A DNA stretch of 64,000 nt from CAYUHK01 sp964475165 (GTDB lineage Bacteria > Verrucomicrobiota > Kiritimatiellia > JAAZAB01), in the NCBI GenBank assembly GCA_964475165.1, contig CAYYVN010000003.1:62001-126000 (forward strand), in the 5' to 3' direction. Below the pieces are notes generated by a model, which ran no database searches, was not told the origin of the DNA, and saw only the letters and a list, made by a program, of their open reading frames with translations. The translations under genes were made by a program, and so were the position numbers. Below are positions 7,172 through 16,175 of this stretch, one piece after another (position 1 is the first letter of the stretch; each line of letters starts with the position of its first letter).

Positions 7172-9208
7172 ATGAATGCAACGCCGCAACGCTGCTCGCA
7201 AAAAAAATCAGCTGCCGCGCCGCCACGCCTGGTGCGCGACGATCCTTTTCTGGAGCCTTTCATCGAGCGCATTGTGGAGCGGATGCAACGGAGCGCGGCT
7301 CTCGAGCAGCGCCTGACCGGCGCTCAGCTATCCCTGGCGGATTTCGCCGCCGGCCATGAATACTTCGGCCTGCACCGCCAGGGCGATACCTGGATCCTGC
7401 GCGAGTGGGCGCCCAACGCCACGGGCATCAGCCTGATGGGCACCTTTACCGACTGGCGCGAGGAACCCGACTTCGCCCTGCGTCCGCTCGGTCGGGATCA
7501 TATCTGGGAACTGCGCCTGCCGGCGACGGCCATGCGCCATGGCGATCTCTATCGTTTACGCATGCATTGGCCCGGTGGGGCCGGTGACCGCCTGCCGGCC
7601 TATGCGCGGCGCGTGGTGCAGGATCAGGCCACCAAGATATTCAACGGCCAGATCTGGATGCCGGACCCCTATCGTTGGCAACACGCCTTCCAGCGCCCAG
7701 CTCAGGCGCCCTTGATCTACGAAGCGCATGTCGGTATGGCGCAGGAGGAAGGCAAGGTGGGTACCTATCGGGAATTCACCCAGAATATCCTGCCGCGTAT
7801 TGCCGATGCCGGCTACAATACCATCCAGCTCATGGCCATTCAGGAGCATCCCTATTACGGCTCCTTCGGCTATCATGTGACCAATTTTTTTGCGGCCTCC
7901 TCGCGTTTCGGCACGCCGGAAGAACTGAAGGAGCTGATCGATAGCGCGCATGGCCTGGGCCTGGCTGTCGTCATCGATTTGATTCATTCCCACGCCGCGC
8001 GCAATGAGGTGGAGGGGCTCAGCCGTTTCGACGGCACGCTTTACCAGTATTTTCACGACGGCGCGCGCGGCGAACATCGCCTCTGGGATTCGCGCTGTTT
8101 CGATTACGGCAAGATCCAGGTACTCCATTTCCTGCTTTCCAACTGCCGCTTCTGGCTGGATGAATATCGTGTGGATGGCTTCCGCTTCGACGGCATCACC
8201 AGCATGCTCTATCAGCATCACGGCCTGAACAAGGCCTTCAGCTCCTATGCTGATTATTTTGATGGGAGCGTGGATGAGGAGGCCGTGGCCTATCTGACCC
8301 TGGCCAACCAAGTGATCCATGAAACGCGCCCTGACGCCATCACTATCGCCGAGGATGTCAGTGGCCTGCCGGGCCTGGCCGCGCCGCGCGCCCATGGTGG
8401 TGTGGGCTTCGACTATCGCCTGGCCATGGGTATCCCGGATAACTGGATCAAGCTCATCAAGGAAGTGCCCGATGAACAATGGCCCATGGGCGGCCTGTGG
8501 CATGAATTAACCAACAAGCGCCGCGACGAGAAGACGGTCAGTTATGCCGAATCGCACGACCAAGCTCTGGTGGGCGATCAAACCCTGATCTTCCGCCTCA
8601 TCGAGCGCGATATGTATACGAGCATGGCCTGCTCCTCGCGCAACCTGATGGTGGATCGCGGCCTGGCCCTGCATAAAATGATCCGTTTGATCACCCTGGC
8701 CACGGCCGGCGGCGCCTACCTCAATTTCATGGGCAATGAGTTTGGTCATCCGGAATGGATCGATTTTCCGCGCGCGGGCAATGATTGGTCGCACCATTAC
8801 GCCCGGCGCCAGTGGCACCTGCGCGATGATCCCAATCTGCTTTATCATTTCCTGGCGGATTTCGATCGGGCCATGATCGAGCTGGCTCAGCTGACGCGTT
8901 TATTGGATCAAGCCCCACCCCGTCTGCGCGTCGAGCATTGCACCAATCTGATCCTGGGCTTCGAACGGGCGGAGCTGCTCTTCCTCTTCAACTTTCATCC
9001 GCGGCAGTCTTTCACCGATTATGGCGTGGAGACAACCCCGGGCCGCTATCGTCTGCTCCTCAACAGCGATGCGTCCTGTTTCGGCGGCCAGGGGTTGGTG
9101 GCCGAAAATCAGATTTATTTCAGCGCCCCCGCTGCGCCAGACCGGCATTGGCTCCAGGTCTATCTCCCCAGCCGCACGGCGCTGGTGCTGCATCGCCTGC
9201 GCGAGTGA
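7172..9208 (+). CDS. glgB: 1,4-alpha-glucan branching enzyme, eukaryote-type (GH13_8)
   Basis: Transfers alpha-1,4-glucan segments to make alpha-1,6 branches in glycogen. The 678-residue protein has an N-terminal CBM48 (REWAPNATGISLMGTFTDW near residue 75), a GH13 barrel and a C-terminal beta domain. The nucleophile Asp is in DEYRVDGFRFDGITSML (near residue 340), the acid/base Glu in TIAEDVSG (near 394) and the third carboxylate in SHDQALVGD. The wording around the nucleophile (CFDYGKIQVLHFLLSNCRFWLDEY) matches the eukaryotic/starch GBE subfamily rather than E. coli type GlgB. With the GT3 synthase at 55-57 kb it forms a eukaryote-like glycogen pathway. Confidence 0.95.
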   Translation: MNATPQRCSQKKSAAAPPRLVRDDPFLEPFIERIVERMQRSAALEQRLTGAQLSLADFAAGHEYFGLHRQGDTWILREWAPNATGISLMGTFTDWREEPDFALRPLGRDHIWELRLPATAMRHGDLYRLRMHWPGGAGDRLPAYARRVVQDQATKIFNGQIWMPDPYRWQHAFQRPAQAPLIYEAHVGMAQEEGKVGTYREFTQNILPRIADAGYNTIQLMAIQEHPYYGSFGYHVTNFFAASSRFGTPEELKELIDSAHGLGLAVVIDLIHSHAARNEVEGLSRFDGTLYQYFHDGARGEHRLWDSRCFDYGKIQVLHFLLSNCRFWLDEYRVDGFRFDGITSMLYQHHGLNKAFSSYADYFDGSVDEEAVAYLTLANQVIHETRPDAITIAEDVSGLPGLAAPRAHGGVGFDYRLAMGIPDNWIKLIKEVPDEQWPMGGLWHELTNKRRDEKTVSYAESHDQALVGDQTLIFRLIERDMYTSMACSSRNLMVDRGLALHKMIRLITLATAGGAYLNFMGNEFGHPEWIDFPRAGNDWSHHYARRQWHLRDDPNLLYHFLADFDRAMIELAQLTRLLDQAPPRLRVEHCTNLILGFERAELLFLFNFHPRQSFTDYGVETTPGRYRLLLNSDASCFGGQGLVAENQIYFSAPAAPDRHWLQVYLPSRTALVLHRLRE

Positions 9209-9217
9209 GCGCGCCGC

Positions 9218-10459
9218 TTATTTTTTCAACGCGGCGGCGTGACGCCGAATCTTCCGGAACCCGGCCAGCAGCTTATCCATATCAGCCCGGGGACCCAAAA
9301 AAGCGGTATGGCTGATGCAGACCGCTTCGCGAGCAAACAAGCGCTCCGCTTGCGCGCAATGGGTCCGGCTGTAATCAACTCGCCGCCCGGCAATCGATTT
9401 CATGTTTTGAAACACTGGATTGTTATAGATCGGTGCGCCGTGCGCACCCACTCCCACCGGCAGGCCTTCGGCCTGGGCCGCCTCCAGAAATCTATCGCGG
9501 GAGACCCCCTCAAAATCCTCCGGGATATAATGAAAGTTCCAGTAATAAAAGCCCCAACTGGTCACGCGCGGATCGCGCTTGATGGGGCGTAACCCCTTGA
9601 TCTCGCGCAGGCCTTGAGCCAGATAAGTGGCGTTCTTTTCCCTGTGCCTGATTTGTTTGCCAAACCTTTTGAATTGGGCGTTGAGAATCGCGCCCTGCCA
9701 CTCGGTCATACGCAGGTTGGAGCCGATCCGATGAAACTCATAGAAGGGCCGGCCGGCCTGGCGCCCGGTATGGTGCATCGAAAAGGCTTTTTCGGCCAGG
9801 TCACTGTTATTGGTCAGGATGATGCCGCCCTCGCCGCTGGCGAGGGTCTTGCCCATCTGGAAGCTGAAAGTGCCCAGGTCGCCCAGCGCGCCGACCTTGA
9901 CACCTTTCCAGGAGGAACCATGGGCATGAGCGCTATCCTCAATGATTTTCAGCTGATGCTTTTTGGCCAGGGCACGAATGCGGTCCATATTGGCCGGATA
10001 GCCGCCATTATGCACCAGCACCACCGCCCGCGTGCGCTTGGTGATGGCTTTTTCCATGGCCGCCGGGCTGATGTTATAGGTCTCGGCATCCACATCCACA
10101 AAGACCGGCACGGCGTTGATATAAACGATGGCCGTAGCGCTGGCCACGAAGGTCAGGGCCGGCACAAGGACCTCATCGCCAGCCTCAACTCCCGCCGCGC
10201 GCAGAGCGCATTCGATGGCTACGGTGCCGTTGCTGACGGCGATCCCGTACTTGGCATCATGATACTTGGCGAAGGCCCTCTCAAAGCGGCCGACCTGCGA
10301 GCGCTTTTGATCCGGATAGCCACCGCGCCACCAGATCCCACTCCGCAGGACCTGCAACAAGGCCTGCTCCTCTTCCCGACCATAGATCGGCCAGCTTTTA
10401 CCGATCTGGCCACGCAAGCTTTTAGGTCCACCATGAAGCGCCAATTTAGACATGTTCAT
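9218..10459 (-). CDS. DegT/DnrJ/EryC1/StrS-family PLP aminotransferase
   Basis: A 413-residue PLP-dependent sugar aminotransferase/dehydratase family member. Visible landmarks are the N-terminal LALHGGPKSL, the cofactor-pocket segment VSNGTVAIECALRAAGVEAGDEV, IEDSAHAHGS, and the Schiff-base Lys in SFQMGKTLASGEGG. These proteins usually aminate keto-sugars of nucleotide sugars. Here it is the last gene of the minus-strand set after the UroD-family gene (45-base gap), not in a polysaccharide cluster. Substrate is unknown. The C-terminus ends just past the glgB stop, convergently. Confidence 0.92.
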   Translation of the reverse strand: MNMSKLALHGGPKSLRGQIGKSWPIYGREEEQALLQVLRSGIWWRGGYPDQKRSQVGRFERAFAKYHDAKYGIAVSNGTVAIECALRAAGVEAGDEVLVPALTFVASATAIVYINAVPVFVDVDAETYNISPAAMEKAITKRTRAVVLVHNGGYPANMDRIRALAKKHQLKIIEDSAHAHGSSWKGVKVGALGDLGTFSFQMGKTLASGEGGIILTNNSDLAEKAFSMHHTGRQAGRPFYEFHRIGSNLRMTEWQGAILNAQFKRFGKQIRHREKNATYLAQGLREIKGLRPIKRDPRVTSWGFYYWNFHYIPEDFEGVSRDRFLEAAQAEGLPVGVGAHGAPIYNNPVFQNMKSIAGRRVDYSRTHCAQAERLFAREAVCISHTAFLGPRADMDKLLAGFRKIRRHAAALKK

Positions 10460-10504
10460 CCTCCCGTTTTGTTTATGGACTGCGCCATCAGGCGCGGCAG
10501 ACGA

Positions 10505-11497
10505 TCATCTTTGCGCGTAAAATCTCCCGCCATATTCTACGAATTCATCACACATGGCCTTGATTTTTTCCTCCGCGTGCTGCACAACTTGGGGCTCAGT
10601 ATACCACTGCGCCAGGAACCCGCCATCAAAATAACCGAAGGTCTCCATCAAACGGCGAGCGTAGGCTCGCACCTCGGCCACTGTGCCCTCTACCATGGTC
10701 CGCTGGATATCAACCGGACACCAAAAACAAAGCCGCCCGCCAAAGCGGCGCGCCAAATCATCCAGCCCCATGTTTTCTTGTTGGTCCATCTGAATCACTT
10801 CCAGCCCGGCTTCGATGAAATCCTCGAGCAGCGCGCTGATATGCCCGCAACTATGCAAGAAGGTCCGCAGACCCAGGCGGCGCGCATGCTGATAGACGCG
10901 CTGATACTCGCTCTTCCAGAAATCGATAAACATGGCCGGCGCCAGGAGGGGACGGTCCTGCAGGCCCCAGTCGTCATACGCCATTACGCCGTGCGCGCCC
11001 AGCGCGGCAAAATGGTCTAGGGCAGCTATGGCCACATCGGCCAGAGAGTGGAGCAGCTGCCGTAATTCCGCGGGATGGGTGTAGGGATCCATCCAGGCCG
11101 CTGGCGACCCGCGCAAATATTCCAGGCGCTGAAGCAAGCTGAAGGGCAGTTGGGCCAAAACGAATTTATCGCCGGCGCGGGCGCGCACGGCGGCGCGGGC
11201 GGCCTGGTAACGAGCCGGGTTCTTGTAATCCGGGAAACGGTATTCAGCCAGCGCGGCATAATCGGCCAGAGGATGAAAGGTGACCTGCCCCATGGGCGCG
11301 GCCGGCGACTTGGTCCAGAGACAACCAAATTCATCCTCATTCGGCGCCCGGGGCTGCCAGTGCGGATCGGCGTCCGGGCGCACAACAAAAATATCAGTGG
11401 GATAACCGGGCGGCATGACGCCCAGCGGTATTCTATCCGGCTTGCTGAAGGTGATCGCGCGTTGCACGCGCTCGCGCGAGGTCATCGTTTGAGTCAT
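10505..11497 (-). CDS. Uroporphyrinogen decarboxylase (URO-D) family protein, MtaA/CmuA-like
   Basis: A 330-residue URO-D superfamily protein. The N-terminus SRERVQRAITFSKPDRIPLG and the zinc-site motif HSCGHIS (His and Cys, near residue 217) resemble the corrinoid-dependent methyltransferase branch (MtaA, CmuA) and the many uncharacterised URO-D proteins of anaerobes rather than HemE. The start is the ATG at 11497, which has an AGGAG six bases upstream. A methyltransferase role, possibly corrinoid-linked, is inference. It lies between a deacetylase and an aminotransferase on the same strand. Confidence 0.85.
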   Translation of the reverse strand: MTQTMTSRERVQRAITFSKPDRIPLGVMPPGYPTDIFVVRPDADPHWQPRAPNEDEFGCLWTKSPAAPMGQVTFHPLADYAALAEYRFPDYKNPARYQAARAAVRARAGDKFVLAQLPFSLLQRLEYLRGSPAAWMDPYTHPAELRQLLHSLADVAIAALDHFAALGAHGVMAYDDWGLQDRPLLAPAMFIDFWKSEYQRVYQHARRLGLRTFLHSCGHISALLEDFIEAGLEVIQMDQQENMGLDDLARRFGGRLCFWCPVDIQRTMVEGTVAEVRAYARRLMETFGYFDGGFLAQWYTEPQVVQHAEEKIKAMCDEFVEYGGRFYAQR

Positions 11498-11580
11498 GCC
11501 CGGCTCCTGCAAAACTCCCGCCGCTGGCCGCGCGCCTGCTGATTAACCCAGCCGGATCCGCTGACGGCCCAAGTGGTTTT

Positions 11581-12330
11581 TCATTTGGCGGCTGATTGGA
11601 ACGTGGCGATCCGCCGCGCGATATCCCGCACGGGTGCCGTCCAGATTTCATCCGCGCGGCGACGCAGATATTTTAACAAAGCCTCAAAGGCGCTATTGCT
11701 GACGCTGAGATATCCGGAATCTAGATTATGAAATACTAAAATCACCCAGCGCCCCTGCGTGCAGAGTTCCTCCACCAAGCCGATCATCTCGAAGTGGCTC
11801 ATTCTCTCAGCGGGCATCCCCCAGGCACACATCAAATCTACCTGGCCAGGATGATTGCCATGGCCCCGCTCCCCACCGGCGCGGGCGGCTAAGAAATGTC
11901 TGGCCACGATGGGCACATAACTGCGCTGGTCCGCGCCTTGGCCTACATGGGTCTGGTAACAGGGATAGCAAAAAGTCCACTCCTTTTGTTGTGGAACGAT
12001 ATGCCTGAGCCGCTCTTGGGCCAGCAGGATGTCTGTCTCGATATCAGCCAGGGTCATATCCTCCAAGCCGCGGCCGGTCTGCCATTGAAAATTGCGAGAA
12101 CAGATATGCGAAAGGGTATGATTGCCGATCTCGTGCCCGGCGCGCGCCACCGCCGCCCAAGGCCGCAAGCGTCCTTCCCAATCATTACCCCCGGGAGATA
12201 TATAAAAAGTGCCTCGGAAGTCCTGCTTATCCAAGAGCGGCACAGCGTGCTGCAATTGGCTTTCCGTGCCATCATCGAAGGTCAGCGAAACAGCACCCTT
12301 ATAAGGCGCCCAAAATGCTGCCAGATCCAT
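11581..12330 (-). CDS. Polysaccharide deacetylase (NodB homology) family protein
   Basis: A 249-residue carbohydrate esterase 4-type protein. Motif 1 is LTFDDGTESQ (catalytic and metal Asp pair) and motif 2 is GHEIGNHTLSHI (two metal His residues). The ATG at 12330 is chosen because GGGAGGGGAAG stands directly before it; an upstream TTG adds only an unlikely 12-residue extension. No signal peptide is visible, so it is probably cytosolic, acting on a small N-acetylated sugar or related amide rather than cell-wall polymer. It is in the minus-strand set headed by the M20 and acetate kinase genes, where released acetate would fit, but this is inference. Confidence 0.87.
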   Translation of the reverse strand: MDLAAFWAPYKGAVSLTFDDGTESQLQHAVPLLDKQDFRGTFYISPGGNDWEGRLRPWAAVARAGHEIGNHTLSHICSRNFQWQTGRGLEDMTLADIETDILLAQERLRHIVPQQKEWTFCYPCYQTHVGQGADQRSYVPIVARHFLAARAGGERGHGNHPGQVDLMCAWGMPAERMSHFEMIGLVEELCTQGRWVILVFHNLDSGYLSVSNSAFEALLKYLRRRADEIWTAPVRDIARRIATFQSAAK

Positions 12331-12413
12331 CTTCCCCTCCCAGTCAGATAAGCCTTCTGCTTGCAAAGGCTGCTTATAGCATGCGCCGGAAGAGCAGTCA
12401 AACCCGGCCGGAG

Positions 12414-13559
12414 TTAGCGCGCCTCCATGCTCTGGGCCTCCACATGAGCTGGCTGCGCAGCTTGGGTAGGACGGCTGGCCGCAGGGCGACCGGGCCCGGA
12501 CCCCATGAGCAGCATGGCGGCTTCATCGGCCACCACCCGCTCCACCGAGCTTGTGTAACATAAGACGTCTACGGCCTTGGCTTGTGAGGGATTAGCCTCG
12601 AAAATACTGCTCAGCAGTTGCGGCCCCAGTTGCCGACCCAGGGCGGCATAACGTCCGGAGAAGACCAGCGCATCGATCCCCCCCAAAGCGGCGATCCCGG
12701 CTCCGCAGGCCAGCAACAGGCGGTAGCTCAGCAGGGCCCTGGCCAGCGATGCGGCATATTGTGGCTCGGTCATTAATTGCTGGATATCGATCCTCTGGCC
12801 GGTGAGCCCCAGCAAGCCGCTTTCTTCGGCGAGCACCTGACCAATACGCTCTGGGCCCCAGCGCTTTTTAGCATTGAGGGTTATGATAATGCCCGGATCC
12901 AGTTCGCCACAGGTTGTGCGGCCGGGCAAGCCTTCCAGAGGCGTGAGCCCACTGGTGACCATTACGGGGCGCTCACCAATGACGGCGGCTAACTCCGGAT
13001 TAGGTTCCAAGCAGCAGGAAATTATTTTGGGAACGGACTCTGCTGTTACATGCCGCCCCACCAGCCGGGCCTGGGCACAGGCCGCGCCATGAAAAAGGCC
13101 TTGCTGCCCGAAGCGTCTCAGCTCATCGGCCGCTTGCGCATTGAGCGCATAGCATGCTTCCCGGGTGGGCAAGGTTGTAAAAAAAGCGCTCTCGAAGGCC
13201 AGCACCACTGGCAGGCTGGGATATTCCTGCTGCAATATCAAGAGCAGTTCAATGATCGCCGGCAGATGCAAAGGTCTTTGAGGGATCAGGGTCTGCAAGG
13301 CCAGGAGCACCTCCCGGCTCAGCAGGACCGATCGATTGAACAAATCACCGCCAAAGGGGATGCGCACCGCCCAAGCAGCGCTCGAGCCATGGGCGGACAG
13401 GTGCGGGTCGCACCGGCGCAGGATTTCCGCGACGGCCCCGCGGCAACTGGCCCCCCGATAGGCCTCCACTTCTCCGTGCCGGAGCGCCGGCTCTTCGAAG
13501 CCCCTGAACAAAGCGAAAGCGATGCGCGTGGCATTGGGATTCAGCGAAAGTATCTTCAT
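12414..13559 (-). CDS. Degenerate acetate kinase paralogue (probable pseudo-kinase)
   Basis: A 381-residue protein that aligns along its length with acetate/butyrate kinases, including the AckA encoded immediately upstream. Shared landmarks are LSLNPNA (against LTLNCGS), VRIPFGG (HRVVHGG), PLHLP (PLHNP), AFESAFF (VFDTAFH), TTCGELDP (TRCGDLDP) and ESGLLGLTG (ASGILGLSG). Key positions are altered: the Gly-Ser-Ser-Ser phosphate loop is gone, catalytic Asp is Glu123, the transition-state Arg is Thr216, the HLGSG loop is CLEPN and the C-terminal catalytic Glu region is not recognisable. It is therefore probably inactive as an acetate kinase. AGGAG of its ribosome site overlaps the ackA stop, so the two are coupled. 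Its function, perhaps regulatory or as a partner subunit, is unknown. Confidence 0.8.
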   Translation of the reverse strand: MKILSLNPNATRIAFALFRGFEEPALRHGEVEAYRGASCRGAVAEILRRCDPHLSAHGSSAAWAVRIPFGGDLFNRSVLLSREVLLALQTLIPQRPLHLPAIIELLLILQQEYPSLPVVLAFESAFFTTLPTREACYALNAQAADELRRFGQQGLFHGAACAQARLVGRHVTAESVPKIISCCLEPNPELAAVIGERPVMVTSGLTPLEGLPGRTTCGELDPGIIITLNAKKRWGPERIGQVLAEESGLLGLTGQRIDIQQLMTEPQYAASLARALLSYRLLLACGAGIAALGGIDALVFSGRYAALGRQLGPQLLSSIFEANPSQAKAVDVLCYTSSVERVVADEAAMLLMGSGPGRPAASRPTQAAQPAHVEAQSMEAR

Positions 13560-13568
13560 CGTGTTCTC

Positions 13569-14801
13569 CTAGGAAGCTTTGGGAATGGGCGGCGGGAGCT
13601 GCCGGCTGATGGTTTGATATGTCCGGCGGGCAATGGCCAGCTCCTCATTGGTATGCAAAACCAAGATGCGTACCCGGCTGGAGGCGCTGGCGATATCGGC
13701 CGGCAGGACGGACAGGTTGTTGTTGCGCGCCGTATCAAGCTCCAGCCCGAAAACATCCAAATCCGCGCAGACGCTCCGACGCACGCTGGGGATGCTCTCC
13801 CCGATGGTATCCGTGAAAATTACGGCATGGCACTGCCCCACCACCGCCAGATAGGCCCCCAGATACTTGCGTATCCGCCATAAATACATGAGCGCTATTT
13901 CGGCCAGGCGCGGCGCATCTGGATGCCCGGCGGCCGCCGCGGAAAGCACATCACGAATATCACCGGAAAGGCCCGAAAGCCCCAGAATGCCACTGGCCTG
14001 ATTCAACATCAATTCCAGTTGCGCCGCTTGCCCATCATAAGCCTCGATCATCAAACGCAAGGCCGCCGCCGGATCCAAGTCGCCGCAACGCGTGCTCATC
14101 ACCAGCCCTTGCAGGGGACAATAGCCCATGGTGTTATCGACCGACTGCCCGCCGCGCAGCGCACACAGGCTGGCTCCGCCACTGCCCAGATGGCAACTGA
14201 CCGCATTGAAATCCTGGAGCTCGCGACCCAGCCAGCGGGCCGCTTCTTCGGCCACATATTGATGACTGATCCCATGAAAGCCATATTTGCGAATCCCCAA
14301 ACCAACGCGCAAGGCTTCCGGCAAGGCGTAGGTGCGGGCATATTCTGGAATGGTGGCATGGAAGGCCGTATCAAAGACGGCCACCTGCGGCAGTGACCGA
14401 CAGCGGCGGCGGCATTCCTCTATCAAGGCGATCGCCGCCGGATTATGCAGAGGCGCCAGCTGGCGGATGGCCGCTAGTTGCCGGATAACATTCGTATCCA
14501 CAAGCACCGGATCGGTGAAGATAGCTCCGCCATGCACCACCCGGTGACCGATGGCGTCCGGCTGCAAGGCGGCATCCTGCGCCAACGAATTGATGATCCA
14601 GGCGAAGGCCTCGGCATGATTGGCCATGGGCACGGAGTGCACGGTTTCGGCAGCGCCGCGCCGACAAACGATGCGCGCCGGCTCGGCCGTCCGAAAGCCT
14701 ATGCGCTGCGCTTCACCGGCAACCAATTCGCTTTCAGCTGGCATGGCGATCAAGCGATACTTCAGCGAGGAGCTGCCGCAATTAAGCGTTAGAACCTTCA
14801 T
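13569..14801 (-). CDS. ackA: Acetate kinase
   Basis: Interconverts acetyl-phosphate + ADP and acetate + ATP; in fermentation it yields ATP. The 410-residue protein keeps the catalytic set: Asn7 in LNCGSSSLKY, Arg87 in HRVVHGG, His119 in PLHNP, Asp144 in FDTAFH, His176 in YGFHGISH, Arg238 in TRCGDLDP and Glu near 386 in HTNEE. The adenosine-binding segment reads FTDTIGES where most family members have GGIGEN, a mild divergence. It is second in the sigma-54-promoted unit after the M20 gene (24-base gap). No phosphotransacetylase gene is present in the window. Confidence 0.95.
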   Translation of the reverse strand: MKVLTLNCGSSSLKYRLIAMPAESELVAGEAQRIGFRTAEPARIVCRRGAAETVHSVPMANHAEAFAWIINSLAQDAALQPDAIGHRVVHGGAIFTDPVLVDTNVIRQLAAIRQLAPLHNPAAIALIEECRRRCRSLPQVAVFDTAFHATIPEYARTYALPEALRVGLGIRKYGFHGISHQYVAEEAARWLGRELQDFNAVSCHLGSGGASLCALRGGQSVDNTMGYCPLQGLVMSTRCGDLDPAAALRLMIEAYDGQAAQLELMLNQASGILGLSGLSGDIRDVLSAAAAGHPDAPRLAEIALMYLWRIRKYLGAYLAVVGQCHAVIFTDTIGESIPSVRRSVCADLDVFGLELDTARNNNLSVLPADIASASSRVRILVLHTNEELAIARRTYQTISRQLPPPIPKAS

Positions 14802-14825
14802 ATCCCTAACCCCCGCCTCCCCAGG

Positions 14826-16031
14826 CTAAATTTCATCGGAACTCCAGCCGCAAATCGGAATACCCACCATGCTATGGGCGATGATAGCACTGCCGTAAGT
14901 CGCCTCGACGATCTTCTCCTTCTCCACATACTCGCCGGGCGCATGCGCTTGGGTCTCCAATCCGGGTCCGTAGCCAAGCACCGGTATATCGAATTCATTG
15001 AGCAAGACGCTCCCGCCGGTGCCCATGCCCAGGCGGCCCAACTGCCATTTGCCAGGCTTGACCTGGCAACCAGCCGCCTCCAACGCTTGGCGCGCGCGAT
15101 CGATCAGCGGATGAAAGGGGTCCATGCTCCAGGCGCGGGCCACCTGCTGCACCAGGCTGGCCTTGCCCGTATAAAGCTTGTGGGCTTCATCACGCACTGC
15201 CACGCCCACGGCTACCCGGCTGCCAGCCGCCTCGGCCGCGCGCTGCACGCTTTCCTTCACTTGCGTTAAAGCCGTCTGGCTATCTTCCTCTTCCCCGATG
15301 CGCTTGGCTACCCGCAGAGAAACTGCGTTTTGATGCGCCATATGCGTGTGATCCGAGGCTAGCACCCGCAACATTTCACGCTGACTGCTCTGCGCCGGCG
15401 CCATGTTATGCATGATAAGACCCAGCGCATCCTTGGCCGCAAAAGGAGTGATGCCTTCCAGCCGAACGTCCACTTCCATCCAACCATCATGCCCATAATA
15501 CAGGCCCAGCCCGGTCGGCTCCCCCAAGATGGCGAAGTCCGGCTTAAGCCCCAATTCTGGCAGGGTATGGGCAAGCAATCCACGCAGGCCGATGCTCAAA
15601 CCATTCTTCTCGGCGGTGGTGGCAGCCAGGATGAAGTTGCCCTTGAGAGGGAGCAGACAACGCTTCAAAAGCGCCCCGGCAAACACCTGCGCGGCCAGAC
15701 CACCCTTGCAATCGGCCGCGCCCAATCCATACAGTCGCTGCTCGTCCTGAACCGCCGGAGCAGTTGAGGCGCCTTCCGAGGCGGAGACAGTATCCATATG
15801 GCTATTCAAAAGAACGGTGGGCGCTGAATGCATCCCCGCCAGTAAACCCACCACATTCCCATAATCATCGCGGAAAACCTTTGCGTATCCCAGGGCCTGC
15901 ATCTTCCGCTCCACTAAATCGGCCACGCGCTCCTCAGCGAGACTCAAACTGGGCGTCTCCACTAAACTGCGGGCGAAATCAATAGCCTCACCACCCACGC
16001 CACTCATCTTTTCCTGTAATATTTTATACAC
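14826..16031 (-). CDS. M20-family metallopeptidase/amidohydrolase homologue with altered active site
   Basis: A 401-residue member of the ArgE/DapE/YgeY-type M20 family. Metal ligands His78 and Asp80 neighbourhood (NSHMDTV), bridging Asp107 (GAADCKGG), Glu171 (LGEPTG) and His363 (QAHAPGEY) are present. The expected tandem Glu-Glu (general base plus metal ligand) is Glu141-Lys142, so one metal ligand is lost, and the dimerisation-domain HGS/P motif reads PFAAKD. Activity is therefore uncertain. The start is a GTG at 16031 with GGAGG five bases upstream. It is the first gene of the unit served by the -24/-12 promoter at 16083-16099. Substrate unknown. Confidence 0.85.
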   Translation of the reverse strand: MYKILQEKMSGVGGEAIDFARSLVETPSLSLAEERVADLVERKMQALGYAKVFRDDYGNVVGLLAGMHSAPTVLLNSHMDTVSASEGASTAPAVQDEQRLYGLGAADCKGGLAAQVFAGALLKRCLLPLKGNFILAATTAEKNGLSIGLRGLLAHTLPELGLKPDFAILGEPTGLGLYYGHDGWMEVDVRLEGITPFAAKDALGLIMHNMAPAQSSQREMLRVLASDHTHMAHQNAVSLRVAKRIGEEEDSQTALTQVKESVQRAAEAAGSRVAVGVAVRDEAHKLYTGKASLVQQVARAWSMDPFHPLIDRARQALEAAGCQVKPGKWQLGRLGMGTGGSVLLNEFDIPVLGYGPGLETQAHAPGEYVEKEKIVEATYGSAIIAHSMVGIPICGWSSDEI

Positions 16032-16082
16032 GCCAACCTCCCTCCACTATGCTCTCTGCCATTAGTCTTCCCTTATTTATAT

Positions 16083-16099
16083 AGCAAGAGGCGTGCCAA
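16083..16099 (-). promoter_or_regulatory. Sigma-54 (-24/-12) promoter of the M20-ackA unit
   Basis: On the minus strand the sequence reads TTGGCACGCCTCTTGCT, almost exactly the RpoN consensus TTGGCACG-N4-TTGCA, with the invariant GG and GC separated by 10 bases. The predicted start is near 16072, about 41 bases before the GTG of the M20 gene. The activator gene is immediately divergent. Confidence 0.88.
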
Positions 16100-16175
16100 G
16101 CAGCCGGTTTTTTCATATAACGTTGCTATCAAAGGAGATAAGAATACTTGCCCTCAATCCCCTTTTCATGTTAGT

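Noticed and set aside
9196..9240. GC stem around the convergent ends of glgB and the aminotransferase gene
   Set aside because: The stem encloses the T-rich stretch rather than preceding it, so it does not form a standard intrinsic terminator.
9614..11020. A 468-codon plus-strand open frame
   Set aside because: It is antisense to the well-supported aminotransferase and URO-D family genes and has no domain features; long antisense frames are expected at this GC content.
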